A stretch of 64,000 bases of DNA, taken from NCBI GenBank assembly GCA_947626675.1, contig CANQTC010000002.1, forward strand, positions 124,001 to 188,000, given 5' to 3'. Positions 55,934-64,000 of this stretch are shown here, in pieces. A program made the translations under genes and the position numbers. Position 1 is the first letter of the stretch. Each line of letters opens with the position of its first letter. Under the pieces are notes generated by a model, which saw nothing but the letters and a program-made list of their open reading frames with translations, ran no database searches and was not told the DNA's origin. Source of the DNA: an uncultured Coprococcus sp. GTDB lineage: Bacteria; Bacillota; Clostridia; Lachnospirales; Lachnospiraceae.

Positions 55934-55954
55934 CGATATATTCGACATATATCG
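55934..55954. promoter_or_regulatory. Perfect 8-5-8 palindrome between tetR and mmpL (TetR operator)
   Basis: CGATATAT-TCGAC-ATATATCG lies in the divergent promoter region. On the minus strand it overlaps the probable -35 region upstream of TATAAT (about 55920-55925); on the plus strand it lies downstream of TTTACT-17-TATTAT (55871-55899). It therefore could silence both mmpL and tetR. A second inverted repeat GTTACA-N12-TGTAAC (55881-55904) overlaps the plus promoter. Confidence 0.7.
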
Positions 55955-56012
55955 TTCGTTGTGTCTTTTATAGACATCCTATACAAAACTATAACAGGAG
56001 GCTTGATAAAAT

Positions 56013-56606
56013 ATGAATATAGTAGAAGAAAAGGTCGAAGATAAAATCATCAGAAGTTTTAAAACGCTTGTAAATAAATACTCTTTTGATAAAATTACAG
56101 TTACCATGATAGCTGATATGTCCGGTATCTCAAGACCTGTGTTCTACAGATATTTTAAAGACAAATATGAGCTTATGGATTATATGCTGTATCACGATGT
56201 TACAAAGGAATTACATAATCTTTTAGAACATGATATGGTGGAAGAAGCTGTAAAATATCTCTTTACCCATATCTCAAACGAAGCAAAGCTCTACAAAAAA
56301 CTGTTTGAAACAGTAGGACAAAACAGCTTTGAAAAAGTAATGATTGAACAATTTACGGATTTTTTCAGTAAACATCTGAAAGTCTTTGATACCAACCTAA
56401 TCCCTGACAATCCGTTGCTGTCACCCATCACCATATGCCGCTACCTTGTTATGGGACTTACCATTTCCATCAAAGAAGTGCTGAACAGCAGTATTGATTT
56501 CAAAATTGACGATGCCGTAAACGCTTATTATTTTCTTGTATCACATTCAATCTTTGACCTGACAAAAAGCGACTTTAAACCGAAGGTTTTTCCTCATCGG
56601 GAGTAG
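56013..56606 (+). CDS. TetR family transcriptional regulator
   Basis: The 197-residue regulator has an N-terminal helix-turn-helix (about 24-52: KITVTMIADMSGISRPVFYRYFKDKYEL) and a helical C-terminal ligand domain of the TetR_C_33/dihydroxyacetone-kinase-regulator-like kind. AGGAGG precedes the ATG. It is divergent from mmpL and probably represses it and itself through the palindrome at 55934-55954. A strong terminator follows. Confidence 0.9.
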   Translation: MNIVEEKVEDKIIRSFKTLVNKYSFDKITVTMIADMSGISRPVFYRYFKDKYELMDYMLYHDVTKELHNLLEHDMVEEAVKYLFTHISNEAKLYKKLFETVGQNSFEKVMIEQFTDFFSKHLKVFDTNLIPDNPLLSPITICRYLVMGLTISIKEVLNSSIDFKIDDAVNAYYFLVSHSIFDLTKSDFKPKVFPHRE

Positions 56607-56608
56607 CA

Positions 56609-56662
56609 GAACAGGGCAGTCCGTTTTCCCGGCTATCAAACGGACTGCCCTGTTCCTTTTTT
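56609..56662 (+). terminator. Strong bidirectional-capable terminator after tetR
   Basis: GAACAGGGCAGTCCGTTT pairs perfectly with AAACGGACTGCCCTGTTC around a 12-base loop, followed by CTTTTTT. It abuts the stop of the convergent permease gene. Confidence 0.95.
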
Positions 56663-59384
56663 ATTCGTCTGCTTCGGCGAGCGCAGGCGCGATTTCTTTT
56701 TTAATTGACTTCAGTGGTATCCAGGAAGCAAGTGACATGATGATAAATAACAATACAATTGCAAGTCCTACTCTTCCATATGGTATTATAAAAGAGAAAA
56801 ATCCCATATATTTCATATATGCCTTCATAGCCAATACCACAAGCACGCTGATTCCAATTCCCAAAACAGATGCAAAGATGGTCGCAAGAAGCCCTTCCAG
56901 CATAACCACATATGTCAGCTTTCTTTTACTCATACCGATACATCGAAGCAGGGCAAATTCGCCCTTCCGAAACACCATACTGCTTGATGTATTATTAAAT
57001 ATATTAATGGTTATAAAAATCAGGACAAAAAGCAGAATGATGCTGCATCCATTTTTTACGGTATCTACCTGTTTAAAATATCCGCTATAATACAGATAAT
57101 AGGAATACGCATTATTTTTTTCAAGAATATGATATACATCATTATCCAGACCATCGGCATGGCATCCCCACATTCCGATATCATAACAGTCTGTCCACTC
57201 CGGCATAAATTCGTCAAACTGTTCATTGGTCATAATAAAGGCAGGTGTCCCATCCGAATACAATATGGCTTCCGAAACGATTCCCTTTACCGTATAGGTC
57301 TTAATATACCCTTCCTGATAAAGTGTACTGTAGGTATCGTATTTTATCCTAATCGAATGATGCGCTGTCACAACATCCTTTTTTGTTTTTTCATCATCTC
57401 CATACATTTCCAATTCTTTTTTTATATCTTCATCCTCTTTATGAAGTTCATAATATCGCTCTCTGATTGCTTCGTACGTCTTATCATATACTGATTTCGG
57501 TGCAGCTACAAACGATACGGTATCGCCAACTTTCAAATTCATACAATCTATCTGTGTCTTTCTGCTAAGTCCCGTATCTTCATCTTCCTTCCATAAGTTC
57601 ATTTTATTATATAAAATAATTCCATCTTCTCCTAATTCACTGACATCGCAGGTTCCTTCCACTAAATAAGGCTTATATGCCTGAAACATATCCGCATCAT
57701 GAGATAACATCCCTGTCATAGGCGTAACCGCTTTTGCCATATACCTGCGCAGCGCCTCTTCATCCCCTTCATCTTCCGGATATGCGGTTTCCCCCGATAT
57801 AAACTTTTTATTTGTATCCTCTGTATAAATATCAGCAAAATCTTTCTTTTCCATTCCTGTCGTAAAGCAGTAACCATCTGAATATGCCACATTGATTTTA
57901 TCCACACTGTCTTTTACAGCCGGCAGACGTTTCAGTTCAGAAACTGCTGCATCCCTGTTTTTGCAAAAATCTTCTACACTGGGAGCGGTATCCATATCAT
58001 AATAACTTTCATCATAATCTGATGCGGAATAATCGATAAGCACATTGTAATAGCTGCGGCCTACACCTGTCTCATCTTCAATATATACGCTTATCGTATC
58101 GCAAAGTGTCTGGGTACATGTAAATAAAACAATCCCCAGCGTCAGCGAAAGAACCCTTGTTACAAATTGCTTCGGATTTCTCAACGCATTTTTGTAAGCA
58201 TATGCACCTCCCACACCAAATATTTTCGTAATAATTCCTGCCTTACGACTTTTTATTTTTTCGTTTTCTGAAACCTTAACATAATTTCTAACCGCTTCCA
58301 CAGGCGTCAGACGTTTAATCATCTTACAAGGTTCTATCGTTGAAATCAGCATGGTAATCAGGCATACCAATACCGTAATCACCGCGCCAAGCAGATAAAA
58401 ATGTTTAAAATCATATTGCTCCGACAGAGCGCTTACCACAAGCAGCCCCATATATGATATGACGATTCCGATGACGGATGATATCCCTCCTATAATCAGA
58501 GCTTCCTTGACAATCATCCCCTTTAACTGTTTCAGTGATGCCCCTGCACACCGTAATACCCCATAATCCCGCATTCTCTCTGCAACAGACAGCCGCAGGG
58601 TATTTTTAATTACAAAGGCGGCCATACATGCAATGATTACAATAAGGGCAAAGATAAGCGCAGCAAATACAGCCTGTATACTGCCATCAGAAGTCTGATT
58701 ATAATAATAGGCAACGGAGTCATTTATATAAAAATTACTGCCGACTGCAACCGCAATCTTCTTTGTATTTTTTACCAGCAGATATGGATTTTTATATCGT
58801 ACATAAACTGCCTGAAAATACCCCGGCATATCCGATACGCGTCCGATATAAGAAATATTGGAATACTCATATGCAGACAATCTCATATAATCCGCCTTAT
58901 ATGTATACGTTCCGACCACCCTAAACTCCATATCGTCCCGAAGACCGGACTCACCGGATAAAAGTGTCACGATATCTCCCGTCTTATACCCGGTCTCCGT
59001 TGTGACATTGGCGATAACCTCGTTTTTATTTTCCGGATATCTTCCATCCTTTAAAACGATATTATACGGATTATTATTAAAATCCGCTACAAATACCATT
59101 CCTCCATTCAGGCATGTTTTTTCATCAAAACCGCCTATGTAAGCCGCCGCAACATCCGGGCTGTTCATAACAGTATTCACGCCTGTCTGTGATAAATTGT
59201 AAAATACTGCATCGAATTGATATGCGTTCCTTGCATTATCCAGTCCGCTCTTAATATTACAGAACACAATATTTAAAACTGCAAATATAAGAATCGCACC
59301 CATAGCCACACCCAATATCGTTGATACTGTCCGTTTCTTATTATTTTTTAAATACTTGTATACCAGTTGTCCATATCGCTCCAT
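56661..59384 (-). CDS. FtsX-type ABC transporter permease
   Basis: The 907-residue permease has an N-terminal helix (about 15-37), a first extracytoplasmic domain (about 40-250), three helices with the FtsX signature VAERMRDYGVLRCAGASLKQLKG near 290, a helix near 420, a second large extracytoplasmic domain (about 440-790), and three last helices with FRKGEFALLRCIGMSKRKL. The duplicated FtsX layout matches MacB/LolCE-like and many Gram-positive peptide-resistance or lipid transporters, but not the single-domain BceB. AGAGGG sets the start at 59384. It follows its ATPase gene by 49 bases. Confidence 0.9.
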   Translation of the reverse strand: MERYGQLVYKYLKNNKKRTVSTILGVAMGAILIFAVLNIVFCNIKSGLDNARNAYQFDAVFYNLSQTGVNTVMNSPDVAAAYIGGFDEKTCLNGGMVFVADFNNNPYNIVLKDGRYPENKNEVIANVTTETGYKTGDIVTLLSGESGLRDDMEFRVVGTYTYKADYMRLSAYEYSNISYIGRVSDMPGYFQAVYVRYKNPYLLVKNTKKIAVAVGSNFYINDSVAYYYNQTSDGSIQAVFAALIFALIVIIACMAAFVIKNTLRLSVAERMRDYGVLRCAGASLKQLKGMIVKEALIIGGISSVIGIVISYMGLLVVSALSEQYDFKHFYLLGAVITVLVCLITMLISTIEPCKMIKRLTPVEAVRNYVKVSENEKIKSRKAGIITKIFGVGGAYAYKNALRNPKQFVTRVLSLTLGIVLFTCTQTLCDTISVYIEDETGVGRSYYNVLIDYSASDYDESYYDMDTAPSVEDFCKNRDAAVSELKRLPAVKDSVDKINVAYSDGYCFTTGMEKKDFADIYTEDTNKKFISGETAYPEDEGDEEALRRYMAKAVTPMTGMLSHDADMFQAYKPYLVEGTCDVSELGEDGIILYNKMNLWKEDEDTGLSRKTQIDCMNLKVGDTVSFVAAPKSVYDKTYEAIRERYYELHKEDEDIKKELEMYGDDEKTKKDVVTAHHSIRIKYDTYSTLYQEGYIKTYTVKGIVSEAILYSDGTPAFIMTNEQFDEFMPEWTDCYDIGMWGCHADGLDNDVYHILEKNNAYSYYLYYSGYFKQVDTVKNGCSIILLFVLIFITINIFNNTSSSMVFRKGEFALLRCIGMSKRKLTYVVMLEGLLATIFASVLGIGISVLVVLAMKAYMKYMGFFSFIIPYGRVGLAIVLLFIIMSLASWIPLKSIKKEIAPALAEADE

Positions 59385-59433
59385 CTTATATCCCTCTTTC
59401 TCCCTTTTTATCCTTGCCAAAAACATCCTGTAT

Positions 59434-60105
59434 TTATTCTATGAGCCTGCCGTCTTTAATCTCTACGATGCGGTCTGCCTCGCGCGCGATATCGATATTA
59501 TGTGTTATCAGCACAAGCGTCTGTCCAAGCTCCGAAACAGATTTTTTCAAAAGTGCAATGACTTCTTCGCCATTTCTGGAGTCAAGGCTTCCCGTTGGCT
59601 CATCTGCAAGCACAATTGAAGGATGATTGGCTAAGGCTCTGGCTATCGCTGCCCTCTGCTGCTGCCCGCCTGACAATTGTTTCGGCAGATGATGAAGCCG
59701 GTCCGCAAGCCCTAAGATTTCTATGATATGGTCAATATACTCATTATCCGGTTTTTTCTTATCCAGCAGTATCGGCATTTTTATATTTTCTTCTACAGAA
59801 AGCACCGGTATCAGATGAAATGACTGAAAGATAAATCCTATCTTCCGTCTTCTGAATATGGAGAGCGCCTCATCTTTCATATCAGAAATATTTTCCCCAT
59901 CTACGATAACCGTTCCGCTTGTTGGTCTGTCCACAGCGCCCATAATATTCAGAAGTGTGGATTTTCCTGAACCGGAACTGCCTATGATAGATAATATTTC
60001 GCCCTTTTCAATATCCATCGTCACACCGTCAACAGCCCTTACAATATTTCCATCTTTTTCATTTCCATATATTTTTGTAATATCTTTTAATTCTACAATC
60101 TTCAT
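59434..60105 (-). CDS. ABC transporter ATP-binding protein (MacB/LolD type)
   Basis: The 223-residue ATPase has Walker A GSSGSGKST, signature LSGGQQQR, Walker B IVLADEPTGSLD and VLITHN, as in the MacB/LolD/BceA group that pairs with FtsX-type permeases. It is the first gene of the two-gene transporter operon, and its upstream region carries two response-regulator-like sites (60198-60234). Confidence 0.94.
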   Translation of the reverse strand: MKIVELKDITKIYGNEKDGNIVRAVDGVTMDIEKGEILSIIGSSGSGKSTLLNIMGAVDRPTSGTVIVDGENISDMKDEALSIFRRRKIGFIFQSFHLIPVLSVEENIKMPILLDKKKPDNEYIDHIIEILGLADRLHHLPKQLSGGQQQRAAIARALANHPSIVLADEPTGSLDSRNGEEVIALLKKSVSELGQTLVLITHNIDIAREADRIVEIKDGRLIE

Positions 60106-60197
60106 ATCAGCACACCTCGCCCATTCTATTCATTAAACAGGCAACTGCCGCGCAATCACCCAAATACTTTTATCTTGTTTATCATAACCTGCGGACC

Positions 60198-60234
60198 TTA
60201 CAATTCTGTGAATTTATTTATTACAATTCTGTAA
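60198..60234 (-). promoter_or_regulatory. Two TNACA-N4-TGTAA sites upstream of the ABC transporter (BceR-like boxes)
   Basis: Minus strand TTACA-GAAT-TGTAA (60234-60221) and TCACA-GAAT-TGTAA (60211-60198), start-to-start 23 bases, about two helical turns. Both match the TNACA-N4-TGTAA pattern reported for BceR-type regulators of Firmicute peptide-detoxification modules. A TATGAT (60186-60181) 11 bases downstream can serve as -10 with the second site over the -35 area, as expected for activation. Confidence 0.7.
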
Positions 60235-60272
60235 GAAACATCCCTTTCTTATTCTTTGTCATCAAACGAAAA

Positions 60273-60306
60273 TTGGCACAAGCGATAATCGTATCGTCTG
60301 TGCCAA
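60273..60306 (-). terminator. Hairpin after the histidine kinase gene
   Basis: TTGGCACA...TGTGCCAA with an inner CGATA/TATCG stem, 13 bases after the kinase stop; followed on the minus strand by only a short TTTTCGTTT. Confidence 0.6.
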
Positions 60307-60319
60307 ACCTTATTTGCAT

Positions 60320-61528
60320 TTATTTAAAAAACAGGATAATAAACTCTGTATATCTTCCTTCCTCACTTCGTACCGTAATATCCCCATTCTGACCATTGAT
60401 AATCGCCTTTGCAAGTGCAAGTCCAATTCCTACGCTATTCGGATTTGGATTTCGGCTGCCTTTATGAAATCGTTCAAATATATGCGGGATTTCCGCTTCC
60501 GGTATTCCACATCCGTCATCCTTTATCGATATTCTGACATAATGCTCATTTCCCTCTACATTGATATCGATTGTCCCGCCATATTCCATATGGTCTGCCG
60601 CGTTTACAAATAGATTGCCAAGTGCCTCTGCAAGCCAGTCAGCATCATGCGGCAGCAAAACATTCTTTCCGCAATGATTATTGATGATATAGTTTTTTTC
60701 AATCACTTTATGCGATATTTTAGAAAGTGCCATTTCTATGGTATCTGCCAGTTTGTTTTCTTTGATATCAAACTGCACGCTGTCTGCATCCAGTCTCGCC
60801 ATCTTCAGCATTGCAAGTACAAGCCATTTCATTCTTTCCAATTGTTTCTGATTTTCGGTCAGAATTTCTATTTTCTCCTCTTTGGTGTTCAGTTTACCGG
60901 ATAGCAGCAGGTCATTGAAAACAGTCATCGATGCAATCGGCGTCTTAAGCTGATGAGAGATATCCTGTAAAGTGTCACGCAGAAACTCCTTATCAGCAGC
61001 TTCCCGCTCCTTACTTTGTTTTAAGGCATGTACCAGTGTATGGTAAGAACTATCAAGCCTTCCGATTGCCCCTTCCTCATAAATCTGCTTATAATCAAAC
61101 TGCCCTGTTTCAAGAATCCTGTTCACATCATATGACATCCCATGAATTCGTGCAAATATACGTTTTGTATAAAATGCTGTAATACCATACACCAATATCA
61201 GAAATGCCGCCAGTATGCCTTCCGCAATCCATCTGTCTTTTACATATACCTCATGTACATCCGAATACATTTTATAAATTCCGTTCGTGTCATATCCGGA
61301 CTTTTTCAGTACCTCCTCAGCCTTTTGCAGCTCATAATTGTCTGCATATTGAACCTCCCCAGCCATACCGTCATATTCCGCCATCATGCGGGCAGTAAAT
61401 GCAAGATATTCCCTGTCTGCATGTTGATACATAACTGCAAATATCCCCCATACCGCTATCATCAGTATGAGGGAAATAAGCGCATATATATATGTAAATT
61501 CTCTGAACTTTTTATTCTCAAACAGCAT
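60320..61528 (-). CDS. Sensor histidine kinase without adjacent response regulator
   Basis: The 402-residue kinase has TM1 (about 12-34), an extracytoplasmic segment of about 65 residues, TM2 (about 101-120), a HAMP-like linker, HisKA with phospho-His192 (QDISHQLKTPIAS), and a HATPase domain (NLFVNAADHM, DDGCGIP, GIGLALAKAII). It is close to kinases that control peptide-resistance ABC transporters in Lachnospiraceae. AGGAG overlapping the end of the GH13 gene gives its ribosome site, 10 bases after that stop. No response regulator gene is present within 20 kb on this side, only up to the window end. Confidence 0.9.
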   Translation of the reverse strand: MLFENKKFREFTYIYALISLILMIAVWGIFAVMYQHADREYLAFTARMMAEYDGMAGEVQYADNYELQKAEEVLKKSGYDTNGIYKMYSDVHEVYVKDRWIAEGILAAFLILVYGITAFYTKRIFARIHGMSYDVNRILETGQFDYKQIYEEGAIGRLDSSYHTLVHALKQSKEREAADKEFLRDTLQDISHQLKTPIASMTVFNDLLLSGKLNTKEEKIEILTENQKQLERMKWLVLAMLKMARLDADSVQFDIKENKLADTIEMALSKISHKVIEKNYIINNHCGKNVLLPHDADWLAEALGNLFVNAADHMEYGGTIDINVEGNEHYVRISIKDDGCGIPEAEIPHIFERFHKGSRNPNPNSVGIGLALAKAIINGQNGDITVRSEEGRYTEFIILFFK

Positions 61529-61538
61529 AAAGGTACTC

Positions 61539-63635
61539 CTATAAAGCAGAAATCAGTATCATAGCCGACATCTTCGGCGCTTTCAGTGTCAACACATTAT
61601 GTTCCACCATATAATCCTGAACCTCAAGTGTATAACCTTCTTCATTTGTAAATAAGATGCGTTTCATAATCGCATGATTTAAAACGCCGATGCGTCTTAC
61701 ATGAAGCTTTAAATCCACATCTTCATAGTTTGTATTCAATATAACGATTACATGCTCGTTATTTGTAAACCGCCCATAACTGATAATCTTATGCGCACCA
61801 TAAAGAAACATGACAGAGCCTTTCATAAGCGCCTCATAAGCTTTGTGAATTTTTATGATATCTTTATGAAATGCTATCAGCTCTTTATCTTCATGTCCCC
61901 AGGGATATGTCCGTCTGTTATCCGGGTCGGTCCAGCCGCATACGCCGGCCTCATCTCCATAATAAATCGCAGGCGCTCCGGGCCATGTCATTTGAAACAC
62001 AACTGCCTGCCTGAGGATACTCTTATCCACGCCTTCATTTGCAGCATCCGGTCCTAACGTATGAATTCTGCCAACCTTTCTGTTCGTTCTTGTCAGAAAT
62101 CTGGAATGGTCATGGTTGGATAATTCATTCATTGCAATTTCAAGTGACGGTCTTCTGAATCTCGACATATGATAATTCATCGCACCCATAAAGGTGTCCG
62201 GATTGCCAAGCAAATCGCCCCGGAACTCATCACTATGCTTTTCTACACCTGTCAGAAACCAGGTAATCGGCTCCATAAAGGCATCATAGTTCATAACCGT
62301 ATCCCATTGGTCGCCTTTCAGCCACGGTTTCGGGTCTCCATAATGCTCGGCAAGAACAATCGCTTCCGGATTTGCTTCCCGCACAGCTTCCCTGAACATA
62401 CGCCAGAAATTATGGTTATACTCGCTTGAATGTCCCAAATCTGCTGCCACATCAAGCCGCCATCCATCTGCATTATAGGGAGGTGACACCCATTTCTTTG
62501 CAATACGCATAATATATTCCACTAACTTCGGTGATTCCTCATAATTCAGCTTCGGCAGCGTGTCATGTCCCCACCATCCATCATATGTCGTATTGTAAGG
62601 CCATTCGCCCTGATTATAGAATTTGAAAAATGTATGATATGGGCTGTCCGCTGATATAAACGCACCTTTTTCATAATTTTCCTGTTCTTCATAGATGCGT
62701 TCCCTGTCCATCCATTTATTGAATGAGCCACAGTGATTAAATACCCCATCCAGAATAATCTTCATTCCCCGTTTATGAATTTCTTCCACCAGCTTTATAA
62801 AAAGTTTGTTGCTCGCTTCCAGATTTTTCTTATTTGTAACGCGGTTGATATATCGCGAAGACTGCTTATTCTCCTGCACACCATCAGGAAGACATTCCCC
62901 CGCGTCATCTACGATGCGTCCATAATGCGGGTCAACATAATCATAATCCTGTATATCATATTTATGATTCGACGGAGAAACAAATATCGGATTTAAGTAG
63001 ACAACATCAACCCCAAGCTCCTGAAGATAATCCAGTTTATCCATAACACCCTGCAAATCTCCGCCATAAAACGAAGCAACGTCCATATTCTCAGGATATT
63101 TACTCCATTCCTGAACCTGTCTTGTTCCACTGTTGATGTAATAATATTCGTTATCGAGAACATCATTGGACTTATCGCCATTATAAAACCGGTCAACAAA
63201 TATCTGATAAAATACCGCGCCCTTCGCCCACGCCGGTACAGAATATCCCGGTGCTATTTCAAAATTATATTCAAGGTTATTCTCTTTCTGCGCGCCCATT
63301 TTATTGTAATAACATGTAACAGCGCCGGAATGTATTTCAAAATAGTAGCTGACAAACGAAAGGCCTGCCGGAATCACCGCCGTATAAAAATCAAAAAGTT
63401 CATTCGTGCTTTCAATACGCATCGGAACTTTTTCTCCATTATATACGAGATACAGTTCATCTACATTATCTACTATCGTTCTAAATCTAATTGTGATATC
63501 CTGATTGAAATCAGGCTCCTGTGGATTTACATAATAGGAACTTCCATCAGAAAATAATCCGCCTATATTCAGCACAGGCTTTGCATTATAAACGTAATCA
63601 TATACACGCTGTCCATTTGTACGCCTATCAGCCAT
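61539..63635 (-). CDS. GH13 alpha-glycosidase (neopullulanase/cyclomaltodextrinase-like)
   Basis: The 698-residue enzyme has an N-terminal beta-sandwich (CBM34-like, about 1-135) and a GH13 (beta/alpha)8 barrel. Conserved regions are KIILDGVFNHCG (I), GWRLDVAADLG with the nucleophile Asp (II), IVLAEHYG with the acid Glu (III), ELSNHDHSR (IV) and VVYLNPIFVSPSNHKYD. No signal peptide is seen, so it should act inside the cell on maltodextrins or cyclodextrins. GAAGGGAG precedes the ATG. The stop TAG is part of the ribosome site of the histidine kinase gene. Confidence 0.93.
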   Translation of the reverse strand: MADRRTNGQRVYDYVYNAKPVLNIGGLFSDGSSYYVNPQEPDFNQDITIRFRTIVDNVDELYLVYNGEKVPMRIESTNELFDFYTAVIPAGLSFVSYYFEIHSGAVTCYYNKMGAQKENNLEYNFEIAPGYSVPAWAKGAVFYQIFVDRFYNGDKSNDVLDNEYYYINSGTRQVQEWSKYPENMDVASFYGGDLQGVMDKLDYLQELGVDVVYLNPIFVSPSNHKYDIQDYDYVDPHYGRIVDDAGECLPDGVQENKQSSRYINRVTNKKNLEASNKLFIKLVEEIHKRGMKIILDGVFNHCGSFNKWMDRERIYEEQENYEKGAFISADSPYHTFFKFYNQGEWPYNTTYDGWWGHDTLPKLNYEESPKLVEYIMRIAKKWVSPPYNADGWRLDVAADLGHSSEYNHNFWRMFREAVREANPEAIVLAEHYGDPKPWLKGDQWDTVMNYDAFMEPITWFLTGVEKHSDEFRGDLLGNPDTFMGAMNYHMSRFRRPSLEIAMNELSNHDHSRFLTRTNRKVGRIHTLGPDAANEGVDKSILRQAVVFQMTWPGAPAIYYGDEAGVCGWTDPDNRRTYPWGHEDKELIAFHKDIIKIHKAYEALMKGSVMFLYGAHKIISYGRFTNNEHVIVILNTNYEDVDLKLHVRRIGVLNHAIMKRILFTNEEGYTLEVQDYMVEHNVLTLKAPKMSAMILISAL

Positions 63636-63668
63636 ATTGATATACTCCCTTCAACAACTGTTTTCATT

Positions 63669-63697
63669 TTAATACTTTTGCCTGTATTTAACAACAA
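63669..63697 (-). promoter_or_regulatory. Probable promoter of the GH13-kinase operon
   Basis: Minus strand TTGTTG (63697-63692), 17 bases, TATTAA (63674-63669), 34 bases before the start codon. Confidence 0.5.
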
Positions 63698-63730
63698 TTT
63701 TTATACTGTTTTTTAAGCCCACATACGAAT

Positions 63731-63763
63731 AAAGGAGCTGACCTACGTTCTGTCAGCTCCTTT
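63731..63763 (-). terminator. Hairpin upstream of the GH13 gene
   Basis: AAAGGAGCTGAC pairs with GTCAGCTCCTTT over a 9-base loop. On the minus strand it is followed by TTTATTCG, so it may end a transcript arriving from beyond the window. Confidence 0.6.
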
Positions 63764-64000
63764 GGAGAAGGTATTTTGTTACTTATGGGGTGTATCCAAA
63801 ATATATAATGTATTGGGGGGTTACAAGTATTATTATATACAAATCCGTCGAAAAGTCTGCCCAAACATTTTTTTTATTTTAAAATTGCATTGTGCATTTT
63901 TACTTTACACAAATCTTAAAAAGCACTATTTCACACGTTTTTTGTGCATCTTGTATATTTCTCCATATTTTTTCAAACAGTTTTTCTTTTCATCAGAACC
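63764..64000. other. Intergenic region without recognisable gene
   Basis: AT-rich sequence with GGGGTGT and GGGGGG runs near 63788 and 63815. No ORF, tRNA or clear promoter pair seen on either strand. Confidence 0.5.

Noticed and set aside
56661-60105. BceAB-type transporter
   Set aside because: The upstream boxes look BceR-like, but the permease has two large extracytoplasmic domains in a duplicated FtsX layout, not the single large domain of BceB.

Overview
The window looks like chromosomal DNA of a low-GC anaerobic Firmicute, most likely Lachnospiraceae or a close clostridial relative. The clues are strong AGGAGG-type ribosome sites, an H+-type F1Fo operon, [FeFe]-hydrogenase maturases HydF and HydG, a B12-binding radical SAM protein, a DUF815 ATPase, MATE pumps, an MmpL-type exporter with an xxxLxxG-repeat partner, and an in-window GH13 enzyme. 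I see no phage, plasmid, insertion-sequence array or CRISPR. The placement is inference from gene content, not from a marker gene.

Left part (1-11.2 kb): the end of a Rossmann-fold gene, a small alarmone synthetase, a PncC/CinA-type amidase, tRNA-Arg(ACG), a heterodimeric ABC exporter (minus strand), then mutS2 with an OmpR/HK two-component pair (plus strand). The exporter is driven by a perfect sigma-A-type promoter whose 17-bp spacer is almost entirely a palindrome.

11.2-19.8 kb: a long minus-strand run, dinB, exonuclease, AI-2E-type permease, DUF815 ATPase, B12-radical SAM protein, nth, a 34-aa membrane peptide, an AIR-synthase-like protein and trmL. Several of these overlap or abut by a few bases, which implies translational coupling. 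An LTA-synthase-like gene (plus) follows.

22.4-30.6 kb: hydG, hydF, a patatin-like lipase and a MATE pump form one apparent operon. Upstream of them lie three tandem paralogues of a one-TM protein with an extracytoplasmic domain, one carrying a Q/N/M/Y-rich 18-residue repeat array, and then plsC.

30.6-37.3 kb: the complete ATP synthase operon atpBEFHAGDC behind a small HAD gene. Alpha, gamma and beta appear to start at TTG. 37.5-43.2 kb: a MATE pump, an Rpn-type nuclease, fabF and a sodium/alanine symporter with a long leader that contains a terminator and a competing pairing.

43.6-51.1 kb: an amino-acid ABC uptake operon that ends in a cytidylate-kinase-like gene and a membrane protein fused to a HAD domain lacking its nucleophile. 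Upstream of it is acpP-fabD-fabG with an internal hairpin. 51.1-56.6 kb: xxxLxxG-repeat protein, MmpL exporter and divergent TetR regulator with a perfect palindrome between them. 56.6-63.6 kb: an FtsX-type ABC transporter preceded by two sites of the form TNACA-N4-TGTAA, then a histidine kinase without an adjacent response regulator, encoded directly behind a GH13 neopullulanase-like gene. No single large novel system is evident; the most promising leads are regulatory (promoter-spacer palindrome, symporter leader, response-regulator sites without a regulator) and two odd protein families (tandem one-TM paralogues, membrane pseudo-HAD).
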